A stretch of DNA of 64,000 bases from Xiphias gladius (taxonomy: Eukaryota > Chordata > Actinopteri > Istiophoriformes > Xiphiidae). A program made the position numbers and the translations under genes. The stretch spans positions 16,321,105-16,385,104 of the forward strand of contig NC_053404.1 in the NCBI RefSeq assembly GCF_016859285.1. Direction: 5' to 3'. The notes beneath the pieces were generated by a model, which made no database searches, was not told the origin of the DNA, and saw only the letters and a list, made by a program, of their open reading frames with translations. The number at the start of each line of letters is the position of its first letter. Positions within the stretch are counted from its first letter, which is position 1. Below, piece after piece: positions 13,736 to 26,700 of the stretch.

Positions 13736-14898
13736 ATGCGTTTCAGCCACGACCCAGCAGCTTTCCAGCTTTGCGCAAGCAGCTCCATGTTCGAGGGCGA
13801 AGACCTGGAGCAGGTCACCGACATGCGCTGCCCGAGCTCGGGCCCGTCCAGCCCGCTGTCCGTGAACTCGGACTCCAGCTGCAACAGCCCTGAAGCCAAG
13901 TCTGGCTCGACGCAGAAGAGGGTCAGGAGGCCCTTGAACGCCTTCATCATCTGGACCAAAGAGGAGCGCAGGAGGCTGGCGCAGCTCAACCCAGACCTGG
14001 AGAACACGGACCTGAGCAAAATACTTGGTAAGACTTTGATTAATAGCCTGAAAATGTTACTGACAAGACCAGAAGTTGCTAAAGTTAAAATGCTCCTGGG
14101 ATGATTTTAGAGTGTTCCCTCCTAAAACTAAACCTAAGGTTTAATGCTTGTAGCCCAGAAAATGTCTCATATGAGTCTAATAAGAACTCAGGAGCAAAAA
14201 ATGTTTAAATCAAACCCCAAAAATATCTAAATATCCACTATGTTCCTGCAGGAAAGACCTGGAAGGCCATGTCCTTGGCTGAGAAGCGTCCCTACATGCA
14301 GGAGGCTGAGCGTCTGAGGGTCCAGCACACCATCGATTATCCCAACTACAAGTACAGACCCCGCAGGAGGAAGCAGCTGAAGAAGAGCTCCAAACCACAG
14401 ACCACAGATGCTTCTCTCCCCTTACTTTGCGGCTCCGGCCTCACAGCGCCCTACAACCTCACCTACCTGCTCCAGAACCAGCAGCAGACCTTCCTGAACA
14501 CGCCGGCCTTCCCAGCTAACTTCACCCCTCTGCACAGCAGCTACCAAAACTCTCCAGTTTTTCCAGACACAGCAGCGGCAGCAGCAGCAGAAGGCTTCTC
14601 AAATCCGCCTGCATACCCTGCAGAGCACCAGCTGTATTTTGGCAGTCAGCACGGGCACATGCAGTACGGTTTCTCCGCAGGGCCTCATGTGGAGCAGGGG
14701 GAGTCCAGATTTTCACTGAGTCCTGCTGGGCCCTCCCTGGAGTTTTACTTGGAACAGGTTCAGCTGGACATGCTGTACGATCTGGACCGCAGCGAGTTCG
14801 AACAGTACCTGGGTCCTCCTCAACACAGGCCTAAGTCAGTGGATCCCAGCAGCTACCATCAGCAGATCAGCCACAAAGAGGGACGCTCACTGTCATAA
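13736..14898 (+). CDS. sox32: SoxF transcription factor Sox32 (casanova), two exons
   Basis: Nuclear HMG-box factor that commits cells to endoderm in teleosts and switches on sox17. Exons 13736-14027 and 14252-14898 join in frame (GTAAGA donor, CAG acceptor) to give 312 residues; zebrafish Sox32 is of similar length. The HMG box spans about residues 61-138, beginning [20 protein letters not shown] and ending [19 protein letters not shown] and [18 protein letters not shown] separate it from sox17, which has FMVWAKDE. The C-terminal half carries a six-Ala run and the SoxF motif DRSEFEQYL (FEQYL 280-284), linked to beta-catenin binding and activation in Sox17. The intron splits Gly98 of LGK, as in sox17. 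An in-frame ATG at 13682 would add 18 residues, but it lies only about 30 bases past the TATA-like element, so I prefer 13736. Confidence 0.93.
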
Positions 14899-15045
14899 AG
14901 CTACTACAAATGGTGTATTTATTTAATTTATTTCAGTGTATCACTTGATAATGAATGCTGAAACTGTATATTGTGCATTTCGTTTGTGACAAGTTGTGTC
15001 CTTAAATGAAATATTTACTATCTTTCAATGTAATTATAATGTATC

Positions 15046-15051
15046 ATTAAA
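15046..15051 (+). terminator. Candidate polyadenylation signal of sox32
   Basis: ATTAAA 148 bases after the stop codon in an AT-rich 3' UTR. Confidence 0.5.
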
Positions 15052-16581
15052 TAACTCTAATTTAACTTTTAATGTCTGGCGAGATTAATAGACTAAAACA
15101 ATTTTTTTTTTTTTTTTTAAAACTATTCTTTTCTCTGTACCAGTAGTAGGTGTTAAAAGGGGCCCTCCGGTAATTTAGACGGTCAAAACTGATGCAGGTG
15201 AGGCCAAAACTATGATAATTTTTGCTCCCTAATGTGGGTCAAGGCCGCAAAAACACTGGATCCTACACTTCCCATAATGCAACTTGATAGCAAATTTTTG
15301 TCAGACCCTCCATACACAAAAACCCCACGTCTTTCGGGTGTAACTGTACAGTCCGGCCGCCCCACCTGAGAGAACCCCTGATGACATCATCAGGGATCAT
15401 CAGGTGTTGGTCAAGATCGTTGGTATTTTGTGAGACAGCCTCTTGTTTTTTCATGAACGTCCATATTGATGAACATTTTATATTATTTTTGTTGGCTTCC
15501 TAGAAGTTAATTTAAAATTTCGAATTCGCAGAGGCTTATTTCTAATCTTTTAATTTTATTGGCTAAAATTCTTTATTCATAAAAGCAAACTCACTCAATT
15601 TCTCAATTTCTTTAAAAATTCGGCCACACTTTACTAAACAGCCCCTATTTAGCAGCATACAAACATTTAATAACTGGTCTATAACAAACTATAACGCAGC
15701 TGTAAGCAGAGATGTAATATATTTGTCAGCAATTGTAACTCCTTCTGTGGAAGATGGTGTATAAACAGATAATGAATGACAATATAATAAAACACAACTG
15801 TAAAAATATAAGATATGTCTGCATGGGATAAGCTGTAACTGTTGACAAATACTGTACATTAAAACACATTTCAAATGTCCTTAAAGCTGTGTACAAGTAG
15901 ATTACAGTGTCTTAGAAATCCTTTTTTAAGTGTTTGTATACGGCTTATAAATGCTAAATAGGAGGACCGAAAATAAAGTGTTATCCCCTGGCTTAGAGTT
16001 GATGTTTTTTCTTCTGTAGACCACGTGATGTGTACTTTATTGTTATTGTATGGTACAAAGCATTAGTTCATTCATCTCAACAAAGAAGAAAAAAAGCCTC
16101 GGAGCCACAGCAAACGTTGCACAATTGTTTTCATGGGCTCACCCCTCACGACAAACAAACTAATCTTGATGTGTGAAATCGGTGGGCTGCCCCTTTAAGC
16201 ACTTCTGCACATGATTTTAAATGTCTTTTACATTGAGCAGTGTTGGAGCTGTGCTATCCACCCTTTGGCAGAAGCTGAACCTTCGACACACTGCTTTATC
16301 TCCATCCACACGTCTTTCTTGGCTCAGAGAGGGAAATAGGGTGGGCGTCAGGGGCATAAACTTCCCAACTTCCTGTTTCATTTTAAAACATGTCACAAAG
16401 GCTCTAAAAATATGCCCAAAAATCGACATATCTCCAAACTCCTTCAACTTTGACTGCCAAATGTTTACCCATTTAGGAAAATGTTTATTTCCCTGCCCCG
16501 TATTTTCTGTGTCAGAGCCTCAAGGTTGAACTCTGTCCTGGACAGATATAAGACCAGGACCCTGCAACATGTCAGGTGCTG

Positions 16582-16619
<38 letters not shown>
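16582..16619. repeat. (ATT)n microsatellite
   Basis: Uninterrupted ATT trinucleotide run of about 12.5 units. Confidence 0.95.
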
Positions 16620-19600
16620 GCATTTTTTAAATCAAAAACCAATCATTAGTTTTTCAAGCGATGACAATTTTTAAATTATGAGCCTCTACCAAACAGTCCA
16701 TTTACAACCAAAATCTGCACAGATTTTTAGAGAAATAAAAGACATTTCTTATTTACAAATTTCATTTTATGGACAAGAGCAATGTCTAAAACCCAATAAG
16801 TACCTAATTTTTACATATTATATAAATATTGTACTTACTTTATAAAGTGTGTGAATGTGTGAGTTCATGTTCTGACAAACTTGTCTGGAAGTGCATGTAG
16901 TTTATAGTGACTGTTAACTACAAAGATAAATAAATAAAATAAAAAATTAACTAATCGTCATATAAAGAATAAAAAAAATGTCACACAATATGCAGTACCG
17001 TCTTTGTGGAACTAGATCAGTGACAATGTCCACAACTGCTATACCTGAATTATAATCATTATCAATATAATCATTTTTTACCAATATTACAAGTATCACC
17101 CTGGATTTATCTCATAAATGACTATATTTTCATTGTAAATTTTAAAAAAATGTCTAAAAAAAAAAGAAACAGATAAATTAATTTCAACAAATTATATAGG
17201 GGAATAAAATGAGTTTTATCATACTGACAGTAATTTGTAGTCAGAAATCTTTGTATTCCACGGCATTTTCAGATTCTGTAAAACATGTTAACAATACTAC
17301 CTTCCCCAACAGTGGACATTTTTACCAGATGGTTGAGTGTGTTCTTAAAAATGATTATAAAGGCATCAGAATTTTTTCAGAGTGTGCCTTCACATCATTA
17401 TGTCCAGTAGACCCTCTGAAATGACACTGAATCAAAAAAAAATATTATCACATATGAAAACTCCACCATTAGCTTACGCCGTGTAAGAGGTGTTTTTTCT
17501 GTTGAAAATGTCATGGTTCTAAAAAACACAGTACACACTTCAACACACTTCCCGCGAGTCCCAGAGATGGCTGTATCAGGTTAAGTATAACCACTTAGTC
17601 ACTTAAGATGTGCTCAACCAAATGGTATGGAGCAGACAGCCAGCGTCCTTTAGAGATGAGTCTGCAGAGGGAAATGTCGTTAGTCAGAGTTGGAAATCGG
17701 CTCTCAAAGTGCTGGAAGGAAATGGATGGGCACAGTGACTGAGGGAAGGATGACCTTGCTTTGGAGGGGAGAGCAGAGGAGCTGATTAGGAAAGTGAAGA
17801 CCTGCTGCAATCCAACGCCACCTGAATGAACGGAAGAAATCTGACGTCAGTTCAACTCCCAAGACAGTATTACAAAACAAACCGCAATGTGAAATGCAGA
17901 ATGAACTGCAAAATATTTGGTGCAAAAGAGGCTGAATAATAATAATAAAATCTACTCCTTATCCTTATTTTTCTCATTTTATTAACTTGAACTCAAAGCC
18001 TTTAGTTCAACTTGTTTTTCTCAAACTTTGGCCCCTCAGCAACAATTAATGACTAGTCGCAGGAACTTCCTGAAGGAAAAACAACTGGATGATATCAGTG
18101 TTTCAGGTGAAAATATCATCGACGATTACAGCGATGGGAATTGCAGCTGGGCAAATCAGCTAGCCTTGTTACATTTATGAAACTTATCATTTTTCAAATA
18201 TTTACAAGACTATGTTTTTAACGGGCTTCTGGTTTATTAAATGATACGAAACAACTGAAAGTGAAACTGGAATAAAAGGAAGAAAAGGCTGAAACATTTC
18301 CTTCTTTGGGTGTGAACCTGTGATCATGCTGTGATTTAATTAGATAAAGTTTAAACATGAAATTCCAGGAAAGTTTAAACATTACGCATTCCTTGTAGCT
18401 ACATTTTACTTAGATTGCATCTGTTATTGACAAACAAATCCACATATTCTCCGGTTGTCCCCCCAGGGCAATGGCTGCAACAAAAAACATACGTTGTTCA
18501 CAGATTAAATGGAGTTTTTGTTCAACTACAAAACAGTTATATCATCTCCATCAGCAGTTCTTGTTGTATTTAAGTATTACAAGAACCGATGCTCATGACA
18601 GAAATCTGCTGGACAGCTCACAGAGAAAAAAATTGAGCTTATCACTGGTTAAGAATGTGAGGAATCTCAACATGTCAAACATGCAAGAAGCATTCCTCAG
18701 CCATAAAATACTTTCCTTGTTAGAGATTAAACATATAAATATGCCAACTCTGTATGTCCAATATTGACTCGAGTTTATATCGTACCTAAAAATAGATCTA
18801 CGTCCACTAACCTGTGGCATTCTTGAGATTTTGTGAGCCATAATGAGGTTTTTCTTGTCTTACCTCCTACACGAAGGTCATCAATAGTTTCCTGTCCTGA
18901 GTGCAGTTTGGGTAAGTTCGAGGCTGCTGTCTGCAGATAATGCTCATCCGAGTATTATTCCTGCAGGGATGTCTGCTCTGTCTGGAGCTGAGGAGGAAAC
19001 TCAAACAGGAAGAGCCCCGATGTGACATACTTGACAGTTTCTTATCCTAAAGAAATTATGGAGTAAGGAGAAGGTTTCATTATTTCCCCTTTAAAAGTGG
19101 AAAATCGAATTCCATAACTTTCAGACTCGTAAGAACAGGACTTTGTGGTTGATATAATGTGTCTGTCTGATCACTTAATTATGAGTTAGTCTAATCAAGG
19201 ACTAATTGGGCCTATCAGATTACTATAACCTCATCAGACCAGTCCTGCATTGGAGTTTCAGCAGCTTTTCACCTGTATGTCTCACAGGTTTGCATCTTCA
19301 ACAGTTTGTCACTGCAGATAGTATCAAGACAACGCTTTCATGCAGAGTATAGCTTAAGGACGATACAATACCAAACAACTTTATTGTCCACCATAGTGGA
19401 AATATGTCTTTAACCACACTATACAGATGAAGCATTACAAAGAACAACATGAAAAACAATGTACAAGTGTTACTGCTATGCAAACCACGTGGAGCTCTCC
19501 ACCAAAAGCAACAGCCGGCACAGCTGTGAGCAAGCAAAAACAAAATAGTTATGTAATAAGTTTAAAATTACAGTTGCATCCTGGATGAAACACTTTTTGT

Positions 19601-19992
19601 AAATAATTTTTCTTTCCAGAGGTGTCTTAAAACTTCTTAAGCTTCACCTCACCAAAGCTTAAACATATTTTTTTCACTATCCTCCACCAGTAGCTGGATA
19701 TTTTTGGTTTTATTTGCCCAGGTTTGGAGATATCTGAGAATCTCTGTCTTCACTGCATCACAGCTTAGATAAACGAAATTTGGTTCGTGGGTCTCCCAGC
19801 ATTAAAAAAAAAAGGACACTTAGACACTGATATCTCTTTCCAGAAACCATGTCCCAGTTACGCTAGACAATCAATATGTATTTCTATGAACAGTTTGCAT
19901 TGGAACTAATTTCTACAAAAGGAACTGTCCTCATGAAATTTGTTTACTGCAAAATCTGTGCACAGGACACTGTGTCCGAAAAGACACTATCA

Positions 19993-20125
19993 GTGTTGTT
20001 AGAAGTCCCCAGATCCTTTACTTAAAGCGAGACCATATACTACTTTAAATACTGCTGTTTTTTTATTAGGTAGTCATGCTTTGTATGTTAACCCTTAATC
20101 TTCAAAGTAACTAGAAAGCTCCCTA
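19993..20125. repeat. Fragment of the AAGTACTC-type dispersed repeat
   Basis: AGTCCCCAGATCCTTTACTT at the left and TTAATCTTCAAAGTAACTAG at the right match, in the same orientation, the two ends of the element in the lypla1 intron at 2444-2760. The middle is shortened. Confidence 0.45.
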
Positions 20126-21171
20126 CAGAGCTACATATTTGGTTAAAATTTGATTAAGACCTGAATAGGACTTTTTGGCATCAAATTTTTAAAAATGCAA
20201 CAGAAATGTATCATTTCCACGGCACAGCATGTAAAATAGTGACACAGACAACCAGGCAGCTAGAGAGATGTATCAAGTTGAAGCTAGCTGGAGAGATAGC
20301 CAGGGCTTGCTAGCTAAAGCTAAAACTAATTTTTTTTTTTTTTTTTTTTTTACAGATTTTTCCCCAGCTGTTATCTGTAAATTAAAAATATCCACTTTTA
20401 AAACGCAATATCTTGGTAGTTCAGTTTGTTATTCCATGTAGCAAAATGAGGCAGTGGCTAAATTCAAACATTATGGAGAAAAAAACGCAGCCAAACTCAT
20501 GCTACGGGTAACTAACGTTAGCTTAGCAGAGTAACAGTAACTGCCATTTCAGCTTTTGACTTTTGTGCGATTCACGTTATTTGGTCTGATTAAGCTACTT
20601 CGAAATCACATATTTAAATGATGATCCATTTATTATGGATTTCAACTCTAAATATCAATAGTAGACATTTGACAAAAATTAGAAAAACAGATTTAGTCCG
20701 TATTTACTATAAATAATCAAATTAAAGTTAAAATGGACAAGAACACATTTTGTTTGTAGATACTGTGTGTTCCCATGAAGATGTCCAAAGGCAGAGTGCA
20801 GTACCAGCATTGAAGTAAGTTAAGTAAGAAAATGTTTAATATTAGTTTCTGTGAACTAACCCATTCCCGAGTTTAGGTCCCGAATGAGGAAGTTTCACTG
20901 AGTTGTGCATAAAAGCCACAGAGAACAACCCTCTGTGGTTATTATGACCTCAGCAATGTTTCCAGCCAAGAGACAGACAGTCGGTGACCGCCAGACAGAT
21001 GACTTCAGTAACGGAGTCCGACAGACACGCTGAAGAGAATAGAGCAGCTGGGTGTGTCCCCGTGACCTGCTGGGCAGATACAATACTCTATCAGAGTCTC
21101 TTAGCAGAGAGACCGTCAACAAACACTCAGGAGGATGATTAACAAAAACACAATCCTCAAACTGGCCAGAA

Positions 21172-21218
21172 GTGTGTGTGTGTGAGTGTGTGTGTGTGTG
21201 TGTGTGTGTTTGTTTGTG
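21172..21218. repeat. (GT)n microsatellite
   Basis: GT dinucleotide run with one GA interruption and TGTTTG at its end. Confidence 0.95.
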
Positions 21219-21461
21219 TCTGGGCTATTTTTACATTTCTATATAAATATACTATATATATTTACTGTGCATTTTAACTTAACTTAAACTTTGTGAAAAT
21301 GACATTTACTTCAGATACCTTCATCAGAATGTAATGTGGTATTGTTCAGTGTCATCGCTACCAGATTAGCTTGTGTGGAAATAACGTCACACCTTGTTCC
21401 TTAGTGTCTCCTGGTGCTTTTATGACTCAGTCTGTAAGTATGTTCATGACTTTATCTGCAA

Positions 21462-21463
<2 letters not shown>

Positions 21464-21506
<43 letters not shown>

Positions 21507-21552
21507 ATGTGCGTGCGTGCGTGCGTGTGTGCGTGTTTGTGTGTGTTTGTGT
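21464..21552. repeat. Compound (TG)n/(CG TG)n microsatellite
   Basis: A long TG run grading into TGCG units and ending in GTTTGTG units. Confidence 0.95.
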
Positions 21553-23570
21553 GAGATGAGAGTGACCATAATTGTTTTTGGATACTGTACTGGTTAAACG
21601 ATCATTCCAGATACAGTGCTGACATAAAATTACAAGAGCTATTTCAGGACAGATTGTATTTTAATATTCTATCAATGTGCATTTGTCGTTTTCATTACTG
21701 TTACTTGACCACCACCCCCTTTTCACTGGAACTCAACAACAATCCTGTTACCAGAAATGAAACGTTGTGCTATTTATATTTCCTTATTATTGACAGGTCA
21801 GTTGATGGTACACAAAGTCATTCCTCCTCCAAAACCTTCTGCTCTCACACAGCACACTCAAAATTCGCAGTCATTTTTGAAACAGGGGGTCCTTCACTTC
21901 AGACAGAGGTAGACAAAAGCAGCTCCTCATTTAGCCAGCAAAAGCCAACTGTGCCAGCTGAAATGAAACCTGTCCTAAATATGCACTTGATGGCTGAATG
22001 ATAGACTGATATAAATGCAAAACTGCATTTCTCTGGCAAAAAAAAAAAAAAAAATCAGCATCCTCAGCAGCAGATGACTCATGTAGAAGACGCCTAGTTA
22101 CAGTTGCTAAGCTATGATAGGGCCATTTTTGTTCTGGAGAGGGGTTTCATGAACAGTCCACTGTGAAATAATTGTGTTTTCACAACTGTCGAGGGTATAT
22201 GCAGGTTAAAATTGTGCATCTGTATGTGTGTGTTTGTGTGTGTGTGCCGAGGGTTCACTGAAGAGCTGAAGTAAGAAGAATCTGCTTGTTATTCATGCAA
22301 AAAATATACTGACCTGTACGCAGCTGTTTTAAATTTACATGTAGGTTGAGCATGTGCTTGTTTGTTTGCGTCGACTTAGCATTTCCATACAATGACAATG
22401 GCACTGCACCGAAGCCTTGCTCCATCCATTCCCTCAGTCTCTTCCTCCACCTTCCTCTGCATTGTCAGCGGGCACCTGTTAGTTTGTGTTGACGCGGTGC
22501 CTTTAACACCTCTGCTGACCAACTTAGCAGGGTAAACGCCTAACAGCACACCGGGGCCTCTCAGCAGGTAGTGGACTGTGTGCATGCAGCAAGCTGCTTG
22601 CACCTGAGGGTAATGCATTGTGTGCTAAGCTGCTGCTGTAAAATCACTTTGGTCATAATGCACTGATATGGTGGTTACGCTGGGGGGAAAAAAAGACTCT
22701 AATCTAACATCTTGTCTTCATGGTCAGGGCCTTCACTAATCAACCCATACAAGTTTGAGAATAATTGCACAGTTTCCACGGCAAAGTTTTCTTTGCAAAT
22801 ATTAAGATTAGTGGGAAAATACTGATTCGACACCCGGAAACAGCTGAAATAAAGATAAATCTCAGACAAAGTACATACAAGCCCAGTATGTCAGAAAAGT
22901 GGTCTTGATTTCAGCCTCAGCTCTGGCAGGTAACTAGAGTAAACAGTATTTGGTTTGATTGGCAGGTTATTGTTGAGTCTGTGGGGGTGTTGAGGAAGGT
23001 TGGACCTTCTCTCAGGACGTAGCCTCACTTCCCTCGCACAGAGACTCTCAGGAGGAGAGCAGTGTACCTTTTAACTTTTTTATTTGTGCTGTGTTTGTAA
23101 AGGCCACATTCCCTGAGCCTGGCTTCAACTTGTGTTATTCTTCCTGTGCTGTTTGCCCCACTCGCAGCTGGAAGGACAGGAAAACCGATCTGGAAAACTA
23201 CTTCATGTATGTCATCGGTGATTACAGGACGGCAGCGCCCGCCTGTGCCTGGCACTGGCAGCCTAATGCCTGGGCCGGTGGGGCCAGAGCAGGCCTGAAT
23301 AATGCTGTCCCAGGGGGACTATGCAGCGCACCCCTCCTCTCTCAAGGCCTCGCTTCTGCTTCCACGCAAGGAACTGTGTGAGTCCGTACAGCTCTGTCAG
23401 CACTCTTCCTGTGGAGAAACTGGAGAGGAAGCTCCACCAGGCAGCCTGAGGTGGCCACAAATCTCCACAACTTTCAATTTCTTTCTTTAATCTTTCCACT
23501 TCAAGCACACACAAAAGGCAGATTAAAGTTTTATCACCATAATGCAGAATGGCCCCTCTGATTGTGTTTC

Positions 23571-23573
<3 letters not shown>

Positions 23574-23604
<31 letters not shown>
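23574..23604. repeat. (TA)n microsatellite
   Basis: Uninterrupted TA run of about 15 units. Confidence 0.95.
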
Positions 23605-23607
<3 letters not shown>

Positions 23608-23659
23608 TATTAGGAGCTACCAATTCACATAATTTTAACTGATTTATGATCATGTCAAG

Positions 23660-23830
23660 ATCTGCACTGCAAAAAAAAATCTGTCTTAAGTAATTATTAA
23701 TTACTTACTGAGTCTTAAAATTTTCTTAAAAGAAAATCTGCCAGTCAAGACAGATTATTTCAACCTATTTTCTAGAGAAATCAACTTCTTTCAAGAATTT
23801 TCAAGAAATAACAAGTGTGAAACCCTTGAA
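23660..23830. repeat. Dispersed teleost repeat (ACTGCAAAAA type)
   Basis: CACTGCAAAAAAAAATCTGTC, then CTTAAAAGAAAATCTGCC and CAAGAATTTTCAAGAAATAA, resemble a frequent non-coding teleost repeat that begins ACTGCAAAAA and is rich in CTTA and CAAGA words. Confidence 0.4.
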
Positions 23831-24062
23831 AGAAGACAGAATAAGGGGTCACTGTGCTAGAATAAAAAAAGACATCTCTTTTTATCGTATTATAAAATTT
23901 GTGAAACCAGTTGACTTCAGTTAAAACAGGTTGAACCACAAAAGCAGATTTGTTTCTTGTTTTGAAGAAAACAGACAAAAAATACGTTGTAGGATAGAGA
24001 TTTTTACAGTATGTGCAGTTTCTTCAAAGTAGCCAAAAATTCCAGCTTTCAGGTAATTGTAG

Positions 24063-24165
24063 TCGAGTAGAAGTACAAAATATCGGAAAAGTCTGACTAT
24101 TCAAGAATAGTACAAGTACCTAAAAAACTGTACATGAGTAAATGTACTCAGTTACTTTGCACTTC
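24063..24165. repeat. Inverted fragment of the AAGTACTC-type dispersed repeat
   Basis: GTCGAGTAGAAGTACAAAAT and GTACATGAGTAAATGTACTC, read on the opposite strand, give the GAGTACATTTACTC wording typical of this teleost family. Confidence 0.5.
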
Positions 24166-24419
24166 TGCTATCGCACAAGAATAAGTTAATACGAATACCT
24201 TTCGATCACATTAATCATCAGATCAGATTGTTTTTGAGGCCGCAGAGAAAAGTGAGAAGTACTTTCAGATCAACCTCACTTCTGGCATGAGACACAGTAA
24301 AATATTCTAATGTGAGATCCTCTTTTCATTGCTTCCTCTTTCCTCCGCTGCCACTTTCCCAGGCAGAGGACCTAGAAGAGCAATCTAGGGGGATCAGGAA
24401 TGACAAGGCAGTCCGGCCT

Positions 24420-24487
24420 CCCATTGTATGTGAGCGTTTACTCAGCATGGGAGAGCAAGGACAGTGAGGCTACAAGAATACAATGGG
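24420..24487. promoter_or_regulatory. Inverted pair of identical 10-base SOX-type motifs
   Basis: CCCATTGTAT at 24420-24429 recurs exactly in inverted orientation (ATACAATGGG) at 24478-24487. CCATTGT is a good match to the SOX consensus. The pair lies between sox32 and sox17 in complex, non-repetitive DNA. Regulatory use is inferred. Confidence 0.35.
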
Positions 24488-26489
24488 CTCATATTTATTT
24501 ACTGCTTAGTGGCAGCCAGGGACACCCCCCTTCCAATAGCTGATAGCAGTTTTACAGTAATAGACCTCTAATAAAGACCTCAGAGGGCAAGTGGAGGCTA
24601 GACTCTCTGGCTCTGTCCTGGGTAAAAGTATTTAGAAAATAGGGAGCATTTCATCTCATGGTATAGGAATGTCAAGAAGTGTTTGTATTTTGGTGCTAAA
24701 CCTGATTATATCTAAAATTTTTGGTCAAAATATTCAACCCCCCCACTGTCCTGCTTTTAGTGTAACTTAGAGATCTGATAGCACGGAAAAGATGCTTGTT
24801 ATTAGCTGGAGAAAGCCTCAGTTTGTGAGGGTGTCTTTGTATATACATACGCAGCAGGCAGCAAAATGCAGCTTTTATTTTGTGATTTCGGGTGGGATTT
24901 GGGAAGGATCATGTCTTTTCTGTGTTTTATCTGTGATCCGTGTGATATCGTGTGATGTTCCTTATTAAAGCCCTTTAGCAAGCTCCTCTTTTTAGTGCAA
25001 AATGACTGTCCCGACATAAAATGGCTCCTATCTTTGAGCCCTTTTCATTACACACATGATCCTGGGGACATCTTTGGAGTGTACTATCAAAAAGTCAAAA
25101 TCAAGCTAAATGATACTGACACAGATCTCCAGCAGCACAAACATAGTAAAAAGAAGAAATTGGAAAGTTTTCTTCAGTTTTTTTTCCTGTTATATTTTGA
25201 ATGCGCTCCTGTTATAAAATAAACAAATGCTGTCACAGTGATATTGGGGTATTTAAATGGTTTATACAGAAACCATCATGTGGTTTTATGCATATATATA
25301 GCACAGCTCTCTTCGTCAGTATTCAGGTCACTGTCTGTTTTAATAAAAACTCTGAACAATTAAAGACCGGTTAATTGTGCAATAAAAAGTTGCACTGTAA
25401 AATGCTCCTGTTTTAAACTACTTAAACACTGTTCCTGCTGACTTTTGCCTTATTAATGTGACATTTTCTGCATAATTGCGCGCCAGAAATCAACGTGATG
25501 AATATAAACACAATACTTTTTGTCTCTGTTTCAAATACTTGAAGTCACATAGACACATGTGTGCAAATAGCTAGTTACTGCATAATGAATCACTAAGAGA
25601 AAAGGGGATGAGAAGAAAGCCTGTGGAGTTTGCAAGTAATGCCTCTGAGTTCCAGCAGAGGGCTCCATCCGTTGCACAGACTGTCCAAATAGGACAGAGT
25701 TCATTAACCATATGTAAAACAAATTAGTGACCCAGTACTGCTGGTCTGTTACACAGGAATAGATGAATGAACTTAAATTAATTTTGTAATGTCAGATAGA
25801 GTGCATTTCCTCTAAAACTCCCTAATAACGCTGCATGTGTAAATATACCCTCCGCTGTTTTGGACTAAAGGTCAAACCTCACAGTTTATATCCAGCTGAT
25901 CTGTTGTTCTTAAACACAAGCTGACAGAGGCTCGACCATCATTTACACTTGTTTCCTCCCATGTTTTAAATTGACTGAAAAAAATGTCTGGAAATCGACC
26001 AAAATCAGCGCCGACTATCTGACCTACATGACTGAGCCCTGGGCCTCAAAAAAATTAATTTTCCGAGAGGCATTATGAGAGCGTGATTTATTGGTTGCCT
26101 TGATGCCCGGTGGGTGTAATTGTGAGAGCAGGGCTGAAGTTGAGTGGCTTTGATGCCTCATCTGTGCCCTCCTCCAATCCCCCAGTTTCAGAGATTAACT
26201 CAGACACTGGATTAAAATCTCAAAATAGAGAAATCCTTTTTAGATGGACAGATTGATTAAAGAGGGGAAAAGATGAGTGTGCGGTGGAACCAAGCTGCTG
26301 ATACTCTCACCTGGGGGTTCTCGAAGGGTGAAAGTCAACCTGGAGCTCAGTCACAAACAATTGTTTTAAACCAGACTGTTGATACTTAAAGTTGATCTGC
26401 CATTTGAACTAAAGGCTAATGAAATGCTTTTTCTTTCCCTCTTGTTTGGATAAGGGGTGGGAGAAGTACTCAGATATATCATTTGAAGG

Positions 26490-26700
26490 AATAGTTCAAC
26501 AGTTTGGGAAATACACTTATCTTCCCTGAGAAGACTGATACCACTCTCATGACTGTCCATTAAACATGAAGCTGGATCCAGGTTATCTTATTTTAGCATA
26601 AAGACTGGAAAACAGGGTAATTTTACTCTTATATTGTTTGTTTAATTCATACAAAAAACAAAGTCTGTTAAGCATGCTTCCAAAATGATGAACTATCCCT
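26490..26700. repeat. Foldback (MITE-like) element, diverged copy
   Basis: Ends ATAGTTCAACAGTTTGGGAA (26491-26510) and, inverted, CTTCCAAAATGATGAACTAT (near 26677-26696). The interior has TTAGCATAAAGACTGGAAAA and GATACCACTCTCATG, words shared with the copy at 28881. It has no coding capacity. Confidence 0.65.

Noticed and set aside
21371..21597. Cys/Val-repeat open frames
   Set aside because: Translations of the TG microsatellite, not proteins.
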